Source of the DNA: an uncultured Pirellulaceae bacterium | Lineage (GTDB): Bacteria; Planctomycetota; Planctomycetia; Pirellulales; Pirellulaceae | Direction of reading: 5' to 3' | Assembly (NCBI GenBank): GCA_937967505.1 | Contig: CALCJM010000132.1 | Span: forward strand, 1 to 64,000 | Length of the DNA: 64,000 bases | Shown here: positions 7,356 to 16,672 of the stretch, piece after piece | Layout of the letters: every line of letters starts with the position of its first letter | Position numbering within the stretch: the first letter of the stretch is position 1 | Position numbers and translations under genes: made by a program | The notes under the pieces: model-generated | Told to the model about the DNA's origin: nothing | Seen by the model: only the letters and a program-made list of their open reading frames with translations | Databases searched by the model: none

Positions 7356-7867
7356 GGATTTAAACGGTTTTTTGGATTGTTTGGGTGGTCGTCGCCGGCA
7401 CCGCCAGCGCGAGGCATTTGCGGGGGGCGATCTCACAGTGCCAGCCGATTCTGTCTCGCCTTTTGCTAAACTTTCGCTTGTTGCTACCGTTTGCCTAAAG
7501 AGATTGAATGCCCTTTGCGCTGGTAAAGAGCAGTATTGGCGGCGGATTTGCTGGCAAGAGTGGCGTCTGGTCCCCGATACCATCAAGAATCGGTGAGAGA
7601 TCCGTTGGTGGGCTGTTGGATTGGTGCATTTGCCGGGCCTTACCTGGCACAGAGATTGCCGAAGTGGAGATTGGATTTTCAGTATTCGGAGGCTCGTCCG
7701 TGGCTAATCTTGCCTTTGATTGCCGAAACTTAGGGATATACCGACTTTAAAAGTCAGGTAAGCAAGTAAAATTGGTGAAATTCTGTGGCGGTTGGCCGTC
7801 AAGGAAAATAAACTATCTACGCCGGGATCATCGACATCCCTTCATAATAAACGTGTTGGAGTTAGAT
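7356..7867. other. Leader region before the VWA protein gene
   Basis: About 510 bp without a supported gene. Short overlapping frames have no recognisable content. A short palindrome, GACTTTAAAAGTC (7744-7756), lies about 110 bp upstream of the next start codon. I see no clear promoter. Confidence 0.4.
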
Positions 7868-10800
7868 ATGACTACACGCAGCTCATTGAGAGTCGCGATT
7901 TGCTTGGCTTTGGGATTTCTGACCTGCGGGTCGGCATCGGTGACGATGGCCCAGACAAATTCTGAGACGCAACGACCGCACATGTCCACATTTGATAATG
8001 CGGAAGGCGAGACGTGTTTTTCGTTGAGCCTTGGTAAAGTCACTGCGGAAGCCGAGAACTCTTCGGACGTGATGATTTTTGTCGATACGTCTGCCAGTCA
8101 GACGGGTCAGTACAAGGAGCAGTCGCTTGAGCTGGTGAAGGGGATTCTGGAAAACCTGAATTCTGAAGACACTGTGCAGTTATTCGCGATTGATCTGGAC
8201 CCGGTGCCCTTGCACGAGGGGTTTGCCTCGCCCGGTTCCAGTGAAGTTCAGATGGCTGTCGAAGCCCTGCGTGATCGTGTGGCACTGGGTTCCACCAACA
8301 TGAAATCGATGCTGTCCAAGGCATCGACCAGTTTTACGTCGATGAAAAATCGTAACCGTAGTGTGGTGTATGTCGGCGACGGGCTTAGCCGCGCGGGATT
8401 GCTGCACAGTAAAGCGTTCACTGCTGCGGTGAAAAGATTGGTCAAGAAACAGATCACGGTTTCCAGTTTTGCGATTGGCCCGGATTCCAATGTGGAACTT
8501 CTGTCGGCGTTGGCCAACCACACCGGCGGAAACATACAGGTCTCCTCAGGTAAGAAGGATGATGAATCGATCTCTGCCGCCGCCGCTCGGCTGTCGGCAA
8601 CGGTTCATGGTACTGTGTTCTGGCCCAAAACCGCAGCGCTACCTGAATCCATCGTGGAGGTTTATCCGCGGATTTGCCCACCGCTGCGATCGGATCGTGA
8701 TAGTGTTGTGTTTGGTACGATTTCCAACCGCGATGCGGTTGAACTGGAGATGGGCGGTGTGGTCAACGGCATCAACAGAGACATCGTCTTCCGTGTGGTG
8801 CCTGCCGCCAATCATAGTGATTTTGCATTTCTCCCGACGTTGCTGAAGGATTCCCGCAAAAACGGTGGACTGGAATTGCCTACGGTGGGTTCGGCCGGCC
8901 TGCGCGACTACGTTCGCAATCTGAATAAAACATCCAGCGTGATGGCGTCCTTGGGAGCGCGCGAACTGGAGACCGGTGATGTCAAAACTGCCGCACAGTT
9001 CGCAAAAGCCGCGCTGCTGCGTAATCCCCAGGACAAGGGGGCATTGAATTTGGCGATGGCCACCAGTTACCCGGTCCAGGACGATGACATTTTTGGTGAT
9101 GCCGAAGCAGGCGCAGTTGCCGAGAACCCCTTTGGTGTTGAAGAGGAAATGGCGGAGGATTCGGTTTCTCCGAAGGAGAATGGTCCACCTGCCGATGACG
9201 ACGTTTTTGGTACTGAGCCAGCCGGTGACGAGCCCGCTGTTGTGGAAGTTCCGCTAACCGATGAATCCGAACAACCGATGGCCGCTGATGTGTTAGTCGA
9301 TGCAGGCGACCAAGACCCTGTTGTTGAAGCACCTCAGCCTGATGAATCTGATGAACTGAATTTCAACGATGCCAACGGTAATGATCTCGCCGCTCCATTA
9401 ACAATGGGCAGTCCCGTTGCTGCCGGACCTGTTTCCGGGGAGATGAACTCGAGAATCGACCAGTTGCTGGCGGAAGCCGGCAAGGCCAGCAAAGAGGCCT
9501 TGGATAATCAGAAGAACCTGCAGGCGGTTGTCAACCAGAAGATCAGCAAACAGGTGCGTTACGAGATTCAGAGAGCGCAGTCCGAGATTGGTTCGAACCC
9601 CAGTGAGGCGATCAATCGCCTGAAGAATATGATTGAGGTAGTCGATCAGACTCCGGAACTGGCCGAATCAACGTTGGTTGATTTGCGTTATTCGCTGGAA
9701 TCTGCTCTCGATTCGGCTCGCCAGAGGAAGCTGGAATTCGAGGCCAGAGAAAACGAACAGGCCCGTAACCGTGCGACTGCGGCGTCAATGGAACTGGCGT
9801 CTGATGCTTATCAGCGGAATGAAGATAAAAAAGCGCGATTCATTAACCAGTTTGATTCGCTGATGAAAGAAGGTAACTACACATTTGCGGCCGGGGTTGC
9901 CGATAGCGTCTTCGCTTTGGCCCCTGATTCGCCGGAGGCGGCACTGACCGGCGAGCGTAGTCGTGCCCAGATTAACTACCAGCGTTCGGAAGAGTTCACG
10001 AGGCTGCGTGAACAGGCGTTCATGACTTCCGCTCATTCGCTCGATCGGGCGATGTCCGGATTTATCGATGATCGTCTGATTACTTTCCCGGATGCCGAGG
10101 AGTGGTTGGAGAAGAAAAAGGCACGGGCCAAATTTGCCAACGCTCGTCTGACCGGTAGTGCACGCGACGAGGATATCTTGGACGCGTTGGAAACGCCGAC
10201 CAATCTCGAATACGAGGAAACCCAGTTCTCTGATGTGAAAGCCGAACTGGAAGAGAAATTCAGGATCAACATCGTGCTTGATCCAACTGCGATCGATGAT
10301 TCGCTGACCGAAGAGGAACTGGTGACTGTTCGAATTCGTGGCGTTCGCCTGAAGAACGCGCTGCGATTGATGCTCAAGCCTTTCAATGCGACTTACATTG
10401 TTCGCGATGAAGTGCTGCGAATCATCTCGATTGACAACATCAACGACCCTGAAAACCTTGTCACAGACGTTTACAATGTCGGCGACCTTGTGGCACCACG
10501 GTTCAATGCCGGCGGCGGGTTCGGCGGTGGTGGTGGAATCGGCGGTGGTGGTGGAATCGGCGGTGGCGGTGGAATCGGCGGTGGTGGTGGACGCGGTGGC
10601 GGTGGTGCTGGTGGCGGTGGAGGGGTGTTCTGTATTCAGGACGCACCGGTCGCAACGGTGCCTGTGATGCATAAGGCGTCCACCAAATCTGCACGGTCGG
10701 CGCGGGCGATTGAGCTGAACCATGGCGGCAATGCCGAACAAGCATGGACCGAGTACTTTTCGAAAGTTCATCCTGCAGCGGCCGACGTGAGAGCAACCGT

Positions 10801-12115
10801 CCGAAAGCGGTTAAAAGAGAAACGCTATGATGAAATCGTGGCAATGATCTATGGTGCGATTCGTAATGACGAAGTTCAGCCGTGGATGTTTGAGGCACTG
10901 GGCCTGTCGATGAAACTGGCCGGTAAAAGCCAGCATGAGATGGAACGGGCGTTTATGTCGGCGGTTGATTTCTCGTCAAATGCCGAATCCGCGATGGAGG
11001 CAGCAAAATACATGCTCAATGCCGGCATGGAAAAACGCGCACTGACTGTACTGATGGATGTTTCTGTTGCCGATGTCGCTTCGGTTGAGCCCTATCGCAT
11101 GGGCTTGGATGCGGCAGAGCGTGTCAATGACATGGAGGCGCGGCAGTGGGCTGTTCTGGGAGTTCTGTCGCAAGACTGGCCCAAGGGCAAGTATCTGGTG
11201 AAGCGTGCAAGCTATCTGGCAAAGACCATTCAGCAGTCGCTGCAGGCCAGCGGCGACAAAGACGCTTTGGACGAATTCAACGAGCAGCTTGCCGCCGCAA
11301 AGCAGCGCGATTGCATTGTTGAAATCAGCTATACCGGTGACGCTGACGTTGATTTGTCTGTCAGGGAGCCAGGCGGAACGGTCTGTTCAAGGCTGATTCG
11401 ACGAACCACCGCCGGTGGTGTTCATGAAGGAGACAACGCGTCTACAGGGCCTAACCAGTCCGGCATGGTGACCGAGCGATATGTGTTGGCAAAAGGGTTT
11501 GCCGGTGACTATCAGGTGATCGTCCGCAAACAAACGGGCAGGGTCACTTCCGGAAAAGTCAACGTCGATGTCAGGCACAATGTCAATACTCCCTATGAGA
11601 CTCGTCAGTCTGAACTGGTAGAAATCGGCGACAAGGGAGCCCTGGTGAACTTCAAGCTTGCCAAAGGAAGGCGTGTTGATTCGTTGGAGGAGCACACTCT
11701 TAAAACTATCGTGGAACGTCAAATGGTATCCAAGCGGCAAGTGCTGGCCCAGCAGCTGGCCAGAAGCTACAGTTCTTCTGCCGCCAGCGATTACTACGGT
11801 GGTCTGATTCAGTCGGCCGAAGCGGGCAACCCGTTTGCCGTTGATCAGCTGGTCAACGATCCGGGGTTGAACGCCGGCGTCGTTGGTTATCAGCCCAACA
11901 TTCAGTTTTTCGATCTTTCAACGTCACTGAATGTGCAGCACGCAACCACTTCTGACCGCCTGTACGTGATGGTCAGCCTGTCTCCGCTTGTGACAGATCT
12001 GCAATCGATCTCAAACTTCAACTCCTTGGGTAACGCTGATACTGCTGGCGGTGGTGTTGGTGGTATCGGTGCTGGAGGCGCCGGCGGTGGTGCGGGTGGA
12101 CTTGGTGGACCATAG
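7868..12115 (+). CDS. Giant secreted VWA protein with STN-like domain and Gly repeats
   Basis: I start at the ATG at 7868, with GGAG just upstream and a signal peptide following (VAICLALGFLTCGSASVTMAQ). The mature part of the 1415-residue product has a von Willebrand A domain (about 65-230) with an intact MIDAS motif, DTSAS. An acidic region rich in DDDIFG/DDDVFG-like motifs follows (about 400-510), then a coiled-coil region (about 530-700) and an STN/secretin-like short domain (about 778-857, FSDVKAELEEKFRINIVLD). A Gly-rich repeat follows (about 879-920), then an alpha-helical solenoid-like part, a beta-rich part (EISYTGDADVDLSV) and a second Gly-rich tail. It is probably periplasmic or envelope-associated; the function is unknown. 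Confidence 0.85.
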   Translation: MTTRSSLRVAICLALGFLTCGSASVTMAQTNSETQRPHMSTFDNAEGETCFSLSLGKVTAEAENSSDVMIFVDTSASQTGQYKEQSLELVKGILENLNSEDTVQLFAIDLDPVPLHEGFASPGSSEVQMAVEALRDRVALGSTNMKSMLSKASTSFTSMKNRNRSVVYVGDGLSRAGLLHSKAFTAAVKRLVKKQITVSSFAIGPDSNVELLSALANHTGGNIQVSSGKKDDESISAAAARLSATVHGTVFWPKTAALPESIVEVYPRICPPLRSDRDSVVFGTISNRDAVELEMGGVVNGINRDIVFRVVPAANHSDFAFLPTLLKDSRKNGGLELPTVGSAGLRDYVRNLNKTSSVMASLGARELETGDVKTAAQFAKAALLRNPQDKGALNLAMATSYPVQDDDIFGDAEAGAVAENPFGVEEEMAEDSVSPKENGPPADDDVFGTEPAGDEPAVVEVPLTDESEQPMAADVLVDAGDQDPVVEAPQPDESDELNFNDANGNDLAAPLTMGSPVAAGPVSGEMNSRIDQLLAEAGKASKEALDNQKNLQAVVNQKISKQVRYEIQRAQSEIGSNPSEAINRLKNMIEVVDQTPELAESTLVDLRYSLESALDSARQRKLEFEARENEQARNRATAASMELASDAYQRNEDKKARFINQFDSLMKEGNYTFAAGVADSVFALAPDSPEAALTGERSRAQINYQRSEEFTRLREQAFMTSAHSLDRAMSGFIDDRLITFPDAEEWLEKKKARAKFANARLTGSARDEDILDALETPTNLEYEETQFSDVKAELEEKFRINIVLDPTAIDDSLTEEELVTVRIRGVRLKNALRLMLKPFNATYIVRDEVLRIISIDNINDPENLVTDVYNVGDLVAPRFNAGGGFGGGGGIGGGGGIGGGGGIGGGGGRGGGGAGGGGGVFCIQDAPVATVPVMHKASTKSARSARAIELNHGGNAEQAWTEYFSKVHPAAADVRATVRKRLKEKRYDEIVAMIYGAIRNDEVQPWMFEALGLSMKLAGKSQHEMERAFMSAVDFSSNAESAMEAAKYMLNAGMEKRALTVLMDVSVADVASVEPYRMGLDAAERVNDMEARQWAVLGVLSQDWPKGKYLVKRASYLAKTIQQSLQASGDKDALDEFNEQLAAAKQRDCIVEISYTGDADVDLSVREPGGTVCSRLIRRTTAGGVHEGDNASTGPNQSGMVTERYVLAKGFAGDYQVIVRKQTGRVTSGKVNVDVRHNVNTPYETRQSELVEIGDKGALVNFKLAKGRRVDSLEEHTLKTIVERQMVSKRQVLAQQLARSYSSSAASDYYGGLIQSAEAGNPFAVDQLVNDPGLNAGVVGYQPNIQFFDLSTSLNVQHATTSDRLYVMVSLSPLVTDLQSISNFNSLGNADTAGGGVGGIGAGGAGGGAGGLGGP
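10523..10594 (+). repeat. 18-bp tandem repeat encoding GGGGGI
   Basis: Four copies of an 18-base unit (GGCGGTGGTGGTGGAATC and close variants) lie head to tail within the VWA gene and encode a flexible glycine linker after the STN-like domain. The copies differ at a few third positions. Such repeats are prone to slippage. Confidence 0.85.
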
Positions 12116-12185
12116 TCCGCTGCTGGATGATCGGGCCATGGCCGGACTTCCAATGCATCTTTCATGCGGGTCATTTCCAATCGTG

Positions 12186-12221
12186 AAAAAGCCCTCTGGA
12201 CAGTGGTCTGGAGGGCTTTTT
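12186..12221 (+). terminator. Rho-independent terminator of the VWA gene
   Basis: AAAAAGCCCTC pairs with GAGGGCTTTTT around a short loop, 70 bp after the stop codon. Because both flanks are A/T runs it could also serve the convergent gene on the other strand. Confidence 0.8.
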
Positions 12222-12240
12222 GTTTGTCTGTTCAGTATCA

Positions 12241-13257
12241 CTATTGGGGCTTGGCGGGGACAGCAGTGTTTACCGTTTGCTTGAGTGTCAACCACACGAT
12301 CCAGCCGATCAAGGACACAAACAAGATGCACAACCGGTAGCCCAGGGCAACCAGGATGCCGCCCGGGTTGCCGAAGCACGAGTAAAGATAGGCCAATGCG
12401 GCCTCCATACCGCCGATACCGCCAGGCAACGGTAGCGAATTGGCCACCATTGCAATTGGCGCGATTACAAAATGGTCACCAATCTTCGGCACTTCTGGCG
12501 CGATCGCCAACGCTACCAGATAAATTGTGATACCAAACAACATATTGGTGCACAGGCTCAGCAGCATCGCGATCGGCACCACCGGTTTCTTTTTGCTGTA
12601 TAGTGCCGCAGCATCCATCACGCTCTCAAAAGCGCTACCGATCTTCGGCAATCCAACCAGCAGTTGGAACAGGCGGGTTTGCTTCAGGCCCGGGAAATAG
12701 AGCATCACTAGCAGTGCGATGACTCCGGCGGTCGATGCGAAACCGGCAAACGTGCACGCAAACTCGATTGCATGCTTGTCCGCCGAGGGTTCTCCGGGGA
12801 TGCCGTTAATTAGAAAGGCTGTGGCGGCGAAACCGCACATCACGATCAGGCCAATCACACGATCAATAAAAACGCTCAAGATGGCTTGTGGCGTTCTTCC
12901 GGGGGAGTGCCGGGCAGCGTAGAAGGCGCGCAGCGAATCGCCCCCTACGACGCCAAATGCCACCACATTGAAGAACGATCCAATAAACCCCAGCTTGATC
13001 GCCTCGCTGATTTTCAGCTTCAGATCAATCGCGTTGGCCAACAGATACCAGCGGATGTAGCTGAGCGTGAAGGCGAGGGTCATGGTAAACAGACCAACAG
13101 CCCACCAGTAGTAACGTTTCTTCGAATCGAAGAACTGAAGCAGTTCGTCCTGCCGCGACACAACCAGCATCGAAATAATGGCGATCGAAACCAGCCACTT
13201 GGCAATCAGAATTAGTTTCTTTCGTGATGATTTCCTGGAGGGAGGTTCGGCGGTCAT
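12241..13257 (-). CDS. Flippase-like membrane protein (UPF0104/MprF N-domain family)
   Basis: This 338-residue polytopic protein has about eight membrane helices and belongs to the lysylphosphatidylglycerol-synthase transmembrane-region family (UPF0104). Support comes from ALSVFIDRVIGLI-like sequence (about 123-135), the length, and the signature LPLPGGIGGMEAALAYLY near residue 275-292. Members are thought to move lipid-linked substrates across the inner membrane, but individual substrates are mostly unknown. It has a basic cytoplasmic N-terminus (SRKSSRKKLI). The gene is convergent with the VWA gene and shares the intergenic terminator region. No neighbour gives a substrate hint. Confidence 0.8.
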   Translation of the reverse strand: MTAEPPSRKSSRKKLILIAKWLVSIAIISMLVVSRQDELLQFFDSKKRYYWWAVGLFTMTLAFTLSYIRWYLLANAIDLKLKISEAIKLGFIGSFFNVVAFGVVGGDSLRAFYAARHSPGRTPQAILSVFIDRVIGLIVMCGFAATAFLINGIPGEPSADKHAIEFACTFAGFASTAGVIALLVMLYFPGLKQTRLFQLLVGLPKIGSAFESVMDAAALYSKKKPVVPIAMLLSLCTNMLFGITIYLVALAIAPEVPKIGDHFVIAPIAMVANSLPLPGGIGGMEAALAYLYSCFGNPGGILVALGYRLCILFVSLIGWIVWLTLKQTVNTAVPAKPQ

Positions 13258-13453
13258 CGGTTCGGCTGTGAGCAGGGAAAGTGATAAAGTGGGGGAGGGC
13301 GGTGGTTTGCTGGAGTGCGCGGTTGTCCAATGGCCCGCAGCATATTGTAAATGGGAGGCGGCTGGCTACCGCAGTTCGACCGTCAATGATGTCGATTTTG
13401 CATGGACAACAATCGTTAGAACCGGCATCTGCAGTCCTTTTTTCCTGCTTGAC

Positions 13454-14638
13454 CTATTCAAAAATCGCTACGCTGGCGGTGAATCCGTGCAGGAATATCT
13501 GATCGCCGACTGCGCCAATCTCGCCGGCGGCGAAGAATCCCGCACAGGCCAATTCTCCCAGCACCCGGTTCACCATCAGTGCGTCGTGATGGGGATCAGG
13601 AAACAGCCATGTCCCGCGTCCGTTGCAGCTGAAGATCAACGCTCCTTGGGCGTCGGCGCGACCGGCATCGGCCATTTCCTGCCGGGTTTTTTTTAGCATC
13701 GACTCCAGCTCGGCAGATGCAGACAGGGCGTCACGGATATGGAACTGCACCGTTTTTCCCATCCTGATGTAGTCACTCACAGAGAAAATTTTCTCCTGTT
13801 CGTCGATGCCAATCACATTGCGAATCAAAAAATCACCGTATTCAAAGTGGTCTTTCAGTTCTGTCATGGCAATCCCCAGATGCAAACCACGCTCAACCTG
13901 CGCCTTGTCCTGCGTGGGGAGTTTGTCATACGTGGCCTTCAACACTTCAAAGGCAGGTTTCCCCCCCAGTGACCGGATCATATTGCGTTCTGAGGATGTC
14001 ACGATATGGGGTGTGCCGATCGGTCGGCACCCCTGGGAGACGACTGAATCAATTGCGACGCCACTGATCATGACCGCGATGGCCCCTTCGGTGTATGTCT
14101 GGTTGTCCAACAGTAACCGGGCCTCTCCGGGACGGGACGCGCCGTCTGCGATACCGCCAAATGCTTGAATGCCCGGGTGATCTTCGCCAATCCGCAGCAG
14201 CAGTGCGTCGATCGGAAATGAGAAAGGCTCCGACAGGAAAAAAAGCGTTGGATTTTCGTCCCACATTGCCTCCGACCGATCGGGCCAGCCCGCGAAGAAC
14301 TGTTCTCGTGTGTGTGTGCTGAATGTCAAGTGGAACGGGAGTACATTGGCGTGTTCGAAAGAGGCGGCCCACAGGCTGACACCGGATTGTCTCTCCAGTT
14401 CTTGCGCCCCTGCGATCAGCGAAACGCAGCTGATGCCCACCACATTTTTGCAACCGGTTAAATCGGCAATTTTGGGCATGGCCAGATCGAATTCTGCTCC
14501 GGCGTACCCCGCGGCAAACGCGAAAATCAAATCGGCATTCTTTCCTCCCAACGCTTCGTTCAGCATCAGTGATGCTTCGGTAACCGCCGAAATCGGATCC
14601 GAAGACATGCGATGAATGTTGGCGTACTGGTTGGGCAT
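13454..14638 (-). CDS. FIST N/C domain sensory protein
   Basis: This 394-residue cytosolic protein is built of a FIST_N domain (about 15-215) and a FIST_C domain (about 220-370). Visible family features include GCKNVVGISC near residue 62-71, FGGIADGA (about 160) and the C-terminal run GALIFSCNGRGTWLF...ELACAGFFAAGEIGAVG, which is highly characteristic. FIST domains are proposed small-ligand sensors, possibly for amino acids, often linked to signalling proteins; here it stands alone. An ATG ten codons downstream is an alternative start. It is divergent from the Coa1-like gene, with a promoter region of about 115 bp between them. Confidence 0.85.
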   Translation of the reverse strand: MPNQYANIHRMSSDPISAVTEASLMLNEALGGKNADLIFAFAAGYAGAEFDLAMPKIADLTGCKNVVGISCVSLIAGAQELERQSGVSLWAASFEHANVLPFHLTFSTHTREQFFAGWPDRSEAMWDENPTLFFLSEPFSFPIDALLLRIGEDHPGIQAFGGIADGASRPGEARLLLDNQTYTEGAIAVMISGVAIDSVVSQGCRPIGTPHIVTSSERNMIRSLGGKPAFEVLKATYDKLPTQDKAQVERGLHLGIAMTELKDHFEYGDFLIRNVIGIDEQEKIFSVSDYIRMGKTVQFHIRDALSASAELESMLKKTRQEMADAGRADAQGALIFSCNGRGTWLFPDPHHDALMVNRVLGELACAGFFAAGEIGAVGDQIFLHGFTASVAIFE

Positions 14639-14755
14639 CGGGGTGGACCTTTTTATGTTGTCGCCAGGGCGTTACAATTTGGTCCTAATTCTTACAAGTG
14701 TCGCGTCGGATGGGAATGGCGCCGCTTGTTTTCGATTAAACCAGAGGGAAATCGC

Positions 14756-15241
14756 ATGAGCGACGTACAAACAGGATTTGAGCCGCCGGTCGGCAACGTG
14801 CCACCAGCGAAAAAGGGAAACAAGCTCTGGGTTTTTGGTGGCGTGGGCTGCCTGCTGGCGTCGCTGCTTTGCGCGGGTGCCATTGCGTACAGCGTGTACG
14901 CATTCTCCGGCGTGATCGCGGCAGCGTTTGCCGAAATCACTTCGGCAAATGATGCCATTCAGAATTCTCCCCAAGTTCAAGCCGAATTGGGATCACCGCT
15001 TAACCTCGAACAAGGCCAACCTGCGCAGAGCGGACAGGCCATGATCGTTGATGGCACGGTCAGTGGTCCCGACGGATCGGGCACCTATCGCATCCGGCTT
15101 TCGACGGACGGGACTACTTTCACCACTGATTCGATTACCGTCGAGGCCAATGGAAAAACGATTGTCGTCGGCGATGAAATTGGCGAACTCGAAAGCGCCC
15201 TTGACGGTATAGAGGACATTGAAATCGGGATCGAACCCTGA
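14756..15241 (+). CDS. Membrane-anchored Coa1-like protein
   Basis: I start at the ATG at 14756, behind an AGAGGG stretch; the longer upstream frame lacks protein character. The 161-residue product has a short Pro-rich cytoplasmic start, one membrane helix (about 24-50, LWVFGGVGCLLASLLCAGAIAYSVYAF) and a soluble C-terminal domain. That domain has the QAELGSPL motif followed by beta strands (GTYRIRLS), as in the Coa1 family (cytochrome oxidase assembly protein 1-like), which is widespread in bacteria without an assigned role. The acidic tail ends GIEDIEIGIEP. The family assignment rests on a short motif and is moderate. Confidence 0.6.
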   Translation: MSDVQTGFEPPVGNVPPAKKGNKLWVFGGVGCLLASLLCAGAIAYSVYAFSGVIAAAFAEITSANDAIQNSPQVQAELGSPLNLEQGQPAQSGQAMIVDGTVSGPDGSGTYRIRLSTDGTTFTTDSITVEANGKTIVVGDEIGELESALDGIEDIEIGIEP

Positions 15242-15310
15242 CCACGAATACAATAACAGAACATTCCAACATCAATTTTAAACACACATTTTTTCACAGG
15301 AGACCAAACT

Positions 15311-15814
15311 ATGGCTGGAATTACACTTAAAGGCAACGCTTGCAACACCAGTGGCGATCTACCGGCGGTCGGATCTGCCGCACCCGCTTTTACGCTCGTA
15401 GGAGGTGATTTGGGCGAAGTTACGCTTGATTCATTTGCCGGTAAAAAAGTGATTCTGAACGTGGTACCCAGTTTTGATACTCCCGTTTGTGCCATCAGTG
15501 TCCAGACGTTTAATTCGAAAGTTGGCGATCTTGGCGACGCGGTAGTTCTGAACGTTTCCAAAGACTTGCCATTTGCTCAAAAGCGTTTTTGCGAATCCAA
15601 TAATGTCGAACATGTCACTAACGCTTCGGCATTCCGCTGTAGTGGGTTTGGCGACGGTTACGGGGTCACAATCGTAGACGGTCCGCTCAAGGGACTGTTG
15701 GCGCGAGCGATTGTTGTGATCGATTCCGATGGCAAGGTCGCCTACACCGAACTGGTCCCCGAAATTGCCCAGGAGCCCGCCTACGACGCGGCAGTGGCTG
15801 CCGCCAAAGCGTAG
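15311..15814 (+). CDS. tpx: Thiol peroxidase Tpx
   Basis: This atypical 2-Cys peroxiredoxin reduces hydroperoxides using thioredoxin. The 167-residue protein shows the family site PSFDTPVCAISV with peroxidatic Cys60 and the resolving Cys94 in FCESNNVEHV, followed by SAFRCSGFGDGYGV. The start codon follows a good AGGAG site. The length matches the family. Its RNA may continue from the preceding Coa1-like gene 70 bp upstream, although that gap also leaves room for its own promoter. No regulator is seen nearby. Confidence 0.95.
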   Translation: MAGITLKGNACNTSGDLPAVGSAAPAFTLVGGDLGEVTLDSFAGKKVILNVVPSFDTPVCAISVQTFNSKVGDLGDAVVLNVSKDLPFAQKRFCESNNVEHVTNASAFRCSGFGDGYGVTIVDGPLKGLLARAIVVIDSDGKVAYTELVPEIAQEPAYDAAVAAAKA

Positions 15815-15922
15815 TTGCGAACGCTTCGTCGTCGTGTTTGCTAGGTCATGGCTTTCGTTGCTGGCGAAAGAATCGTCGTTGCGAAGCATCGTTGAAGGTG
15901 TAACCTACAGCGTTATTTACTC

Positions 15923-16630
15923 ATGTCATTGATTCGCCATTTTACCACTCGATCGCAATTCCGGACCGCCGTCCGGTTTCGTTGGGTGGTGATGGCCAGT
16001 CTTTTGTTTGCGATTCTTGCTGCGTATTGGACGTACTTCGACATCGCCACGCTGCAACTGATGCGCCCCGACGTGCTGCGAGGAGACATTCGCCGCATGC
16101 TTAAACTGTCCGAGTTTTTTGCACATGGCATGAGCGTCGTGGTGGTGATGTGGGCCACGTGGGTCATGACACCCCAGTATCGCCGTCATCTGGTGCGTTT
16201 GGTGATGTGCGTGGTCTGGCCGCCGTTGGTGGTGCATGGTATCAAAACCTTCGTGGTGCGTTTGCGCCCCACCAGTTACCTGGACCAACAGCTGGTTCCC
16301 CACTACCCGACATCCATCCTCGAAACGTGGCAGGGATTCGTCTTTGGCGGTCAGTGGAACGTGGTTTATCAAAGCCAATCGTTCCCATCGGCCCATGCGG
16401 CCATGGTTTGGGGGTTTGCGATTGCGATGTGCTGGTTGTTTCCCAAGGGGAAATATCTGTTTATCTGTTTGGCCTGTTTGTCTTCGTTTCAGCGCATCGT
16501 CTTTCAAGCCCACTGGCCCAGCGACGTTTTTGCCGCGATCGCCGTCGCGATTCTGATCGCCGGGGGGCTGGTGCAGAATTGGGGGTTGGGCTATCTGTTG
16601 GGGAAATTTGAGGGCGGCGAGACAAAATAA
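15923..16630 (+). CDS. PAP2-family membrane phosphatase
   Basis: This 235-residue polytopic protein has the three PAP2 motifs: KTFVVRLRP (K-x6-RP), PSAHA, and RIVFQAHWPSDV (R-x5-H-x3-D). About five to six membrane helices alternate with short loops. PAP2 membrane enzymes dephosphorylate lipid phosphates such as phosphatidate, PGP or undecaprenyl pyrophosphate; the sequence alone does not say which. The basic start (RHFTTRSQFRTAVRFR) should be cytoplasmic. The gene lies 108 bp behind tpx. Confidence 0.85.
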   Translation: MSLIRHFTTRSQFRTAVRFRWVVMASLLFAILAAYWTYFDIATLQLMRPDVLRGDIRRMLKLSEFFAHGMSVVVVMWATWVMTPQYRRHLVRLVMCVVWPPLVVHGIKTFVVRLRPTSYLDQQLVPHYPTSILETWQGFVFGGQWNVVYQSQSFPSAHAAMVWGFAIAMCWLFPKGKYLFICLACLSSFQRIVFQAHWPSDVFAAIAVAILIAGGLVQNWGLGYLLGKFEGGETK

Positions 16631-16672
16631 GCACGACGGTTCCGCTGTTACCGAACCGAAAACGTTATTGTC

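Noticed and set aside
9785-10771. 328-codon minus-strand frame inside the VWA gene
   Set aside because: It is antisense to a well-supported long gene and its C/H/T-rich repeats are just the complement of the glycine repeats.
15085-15561. 158-codon minus-strand frame across the Coa1-like and tpx genes
   Set aside because: Antisense to tpx, which has both catalytic cysteines and a good ribosome site.
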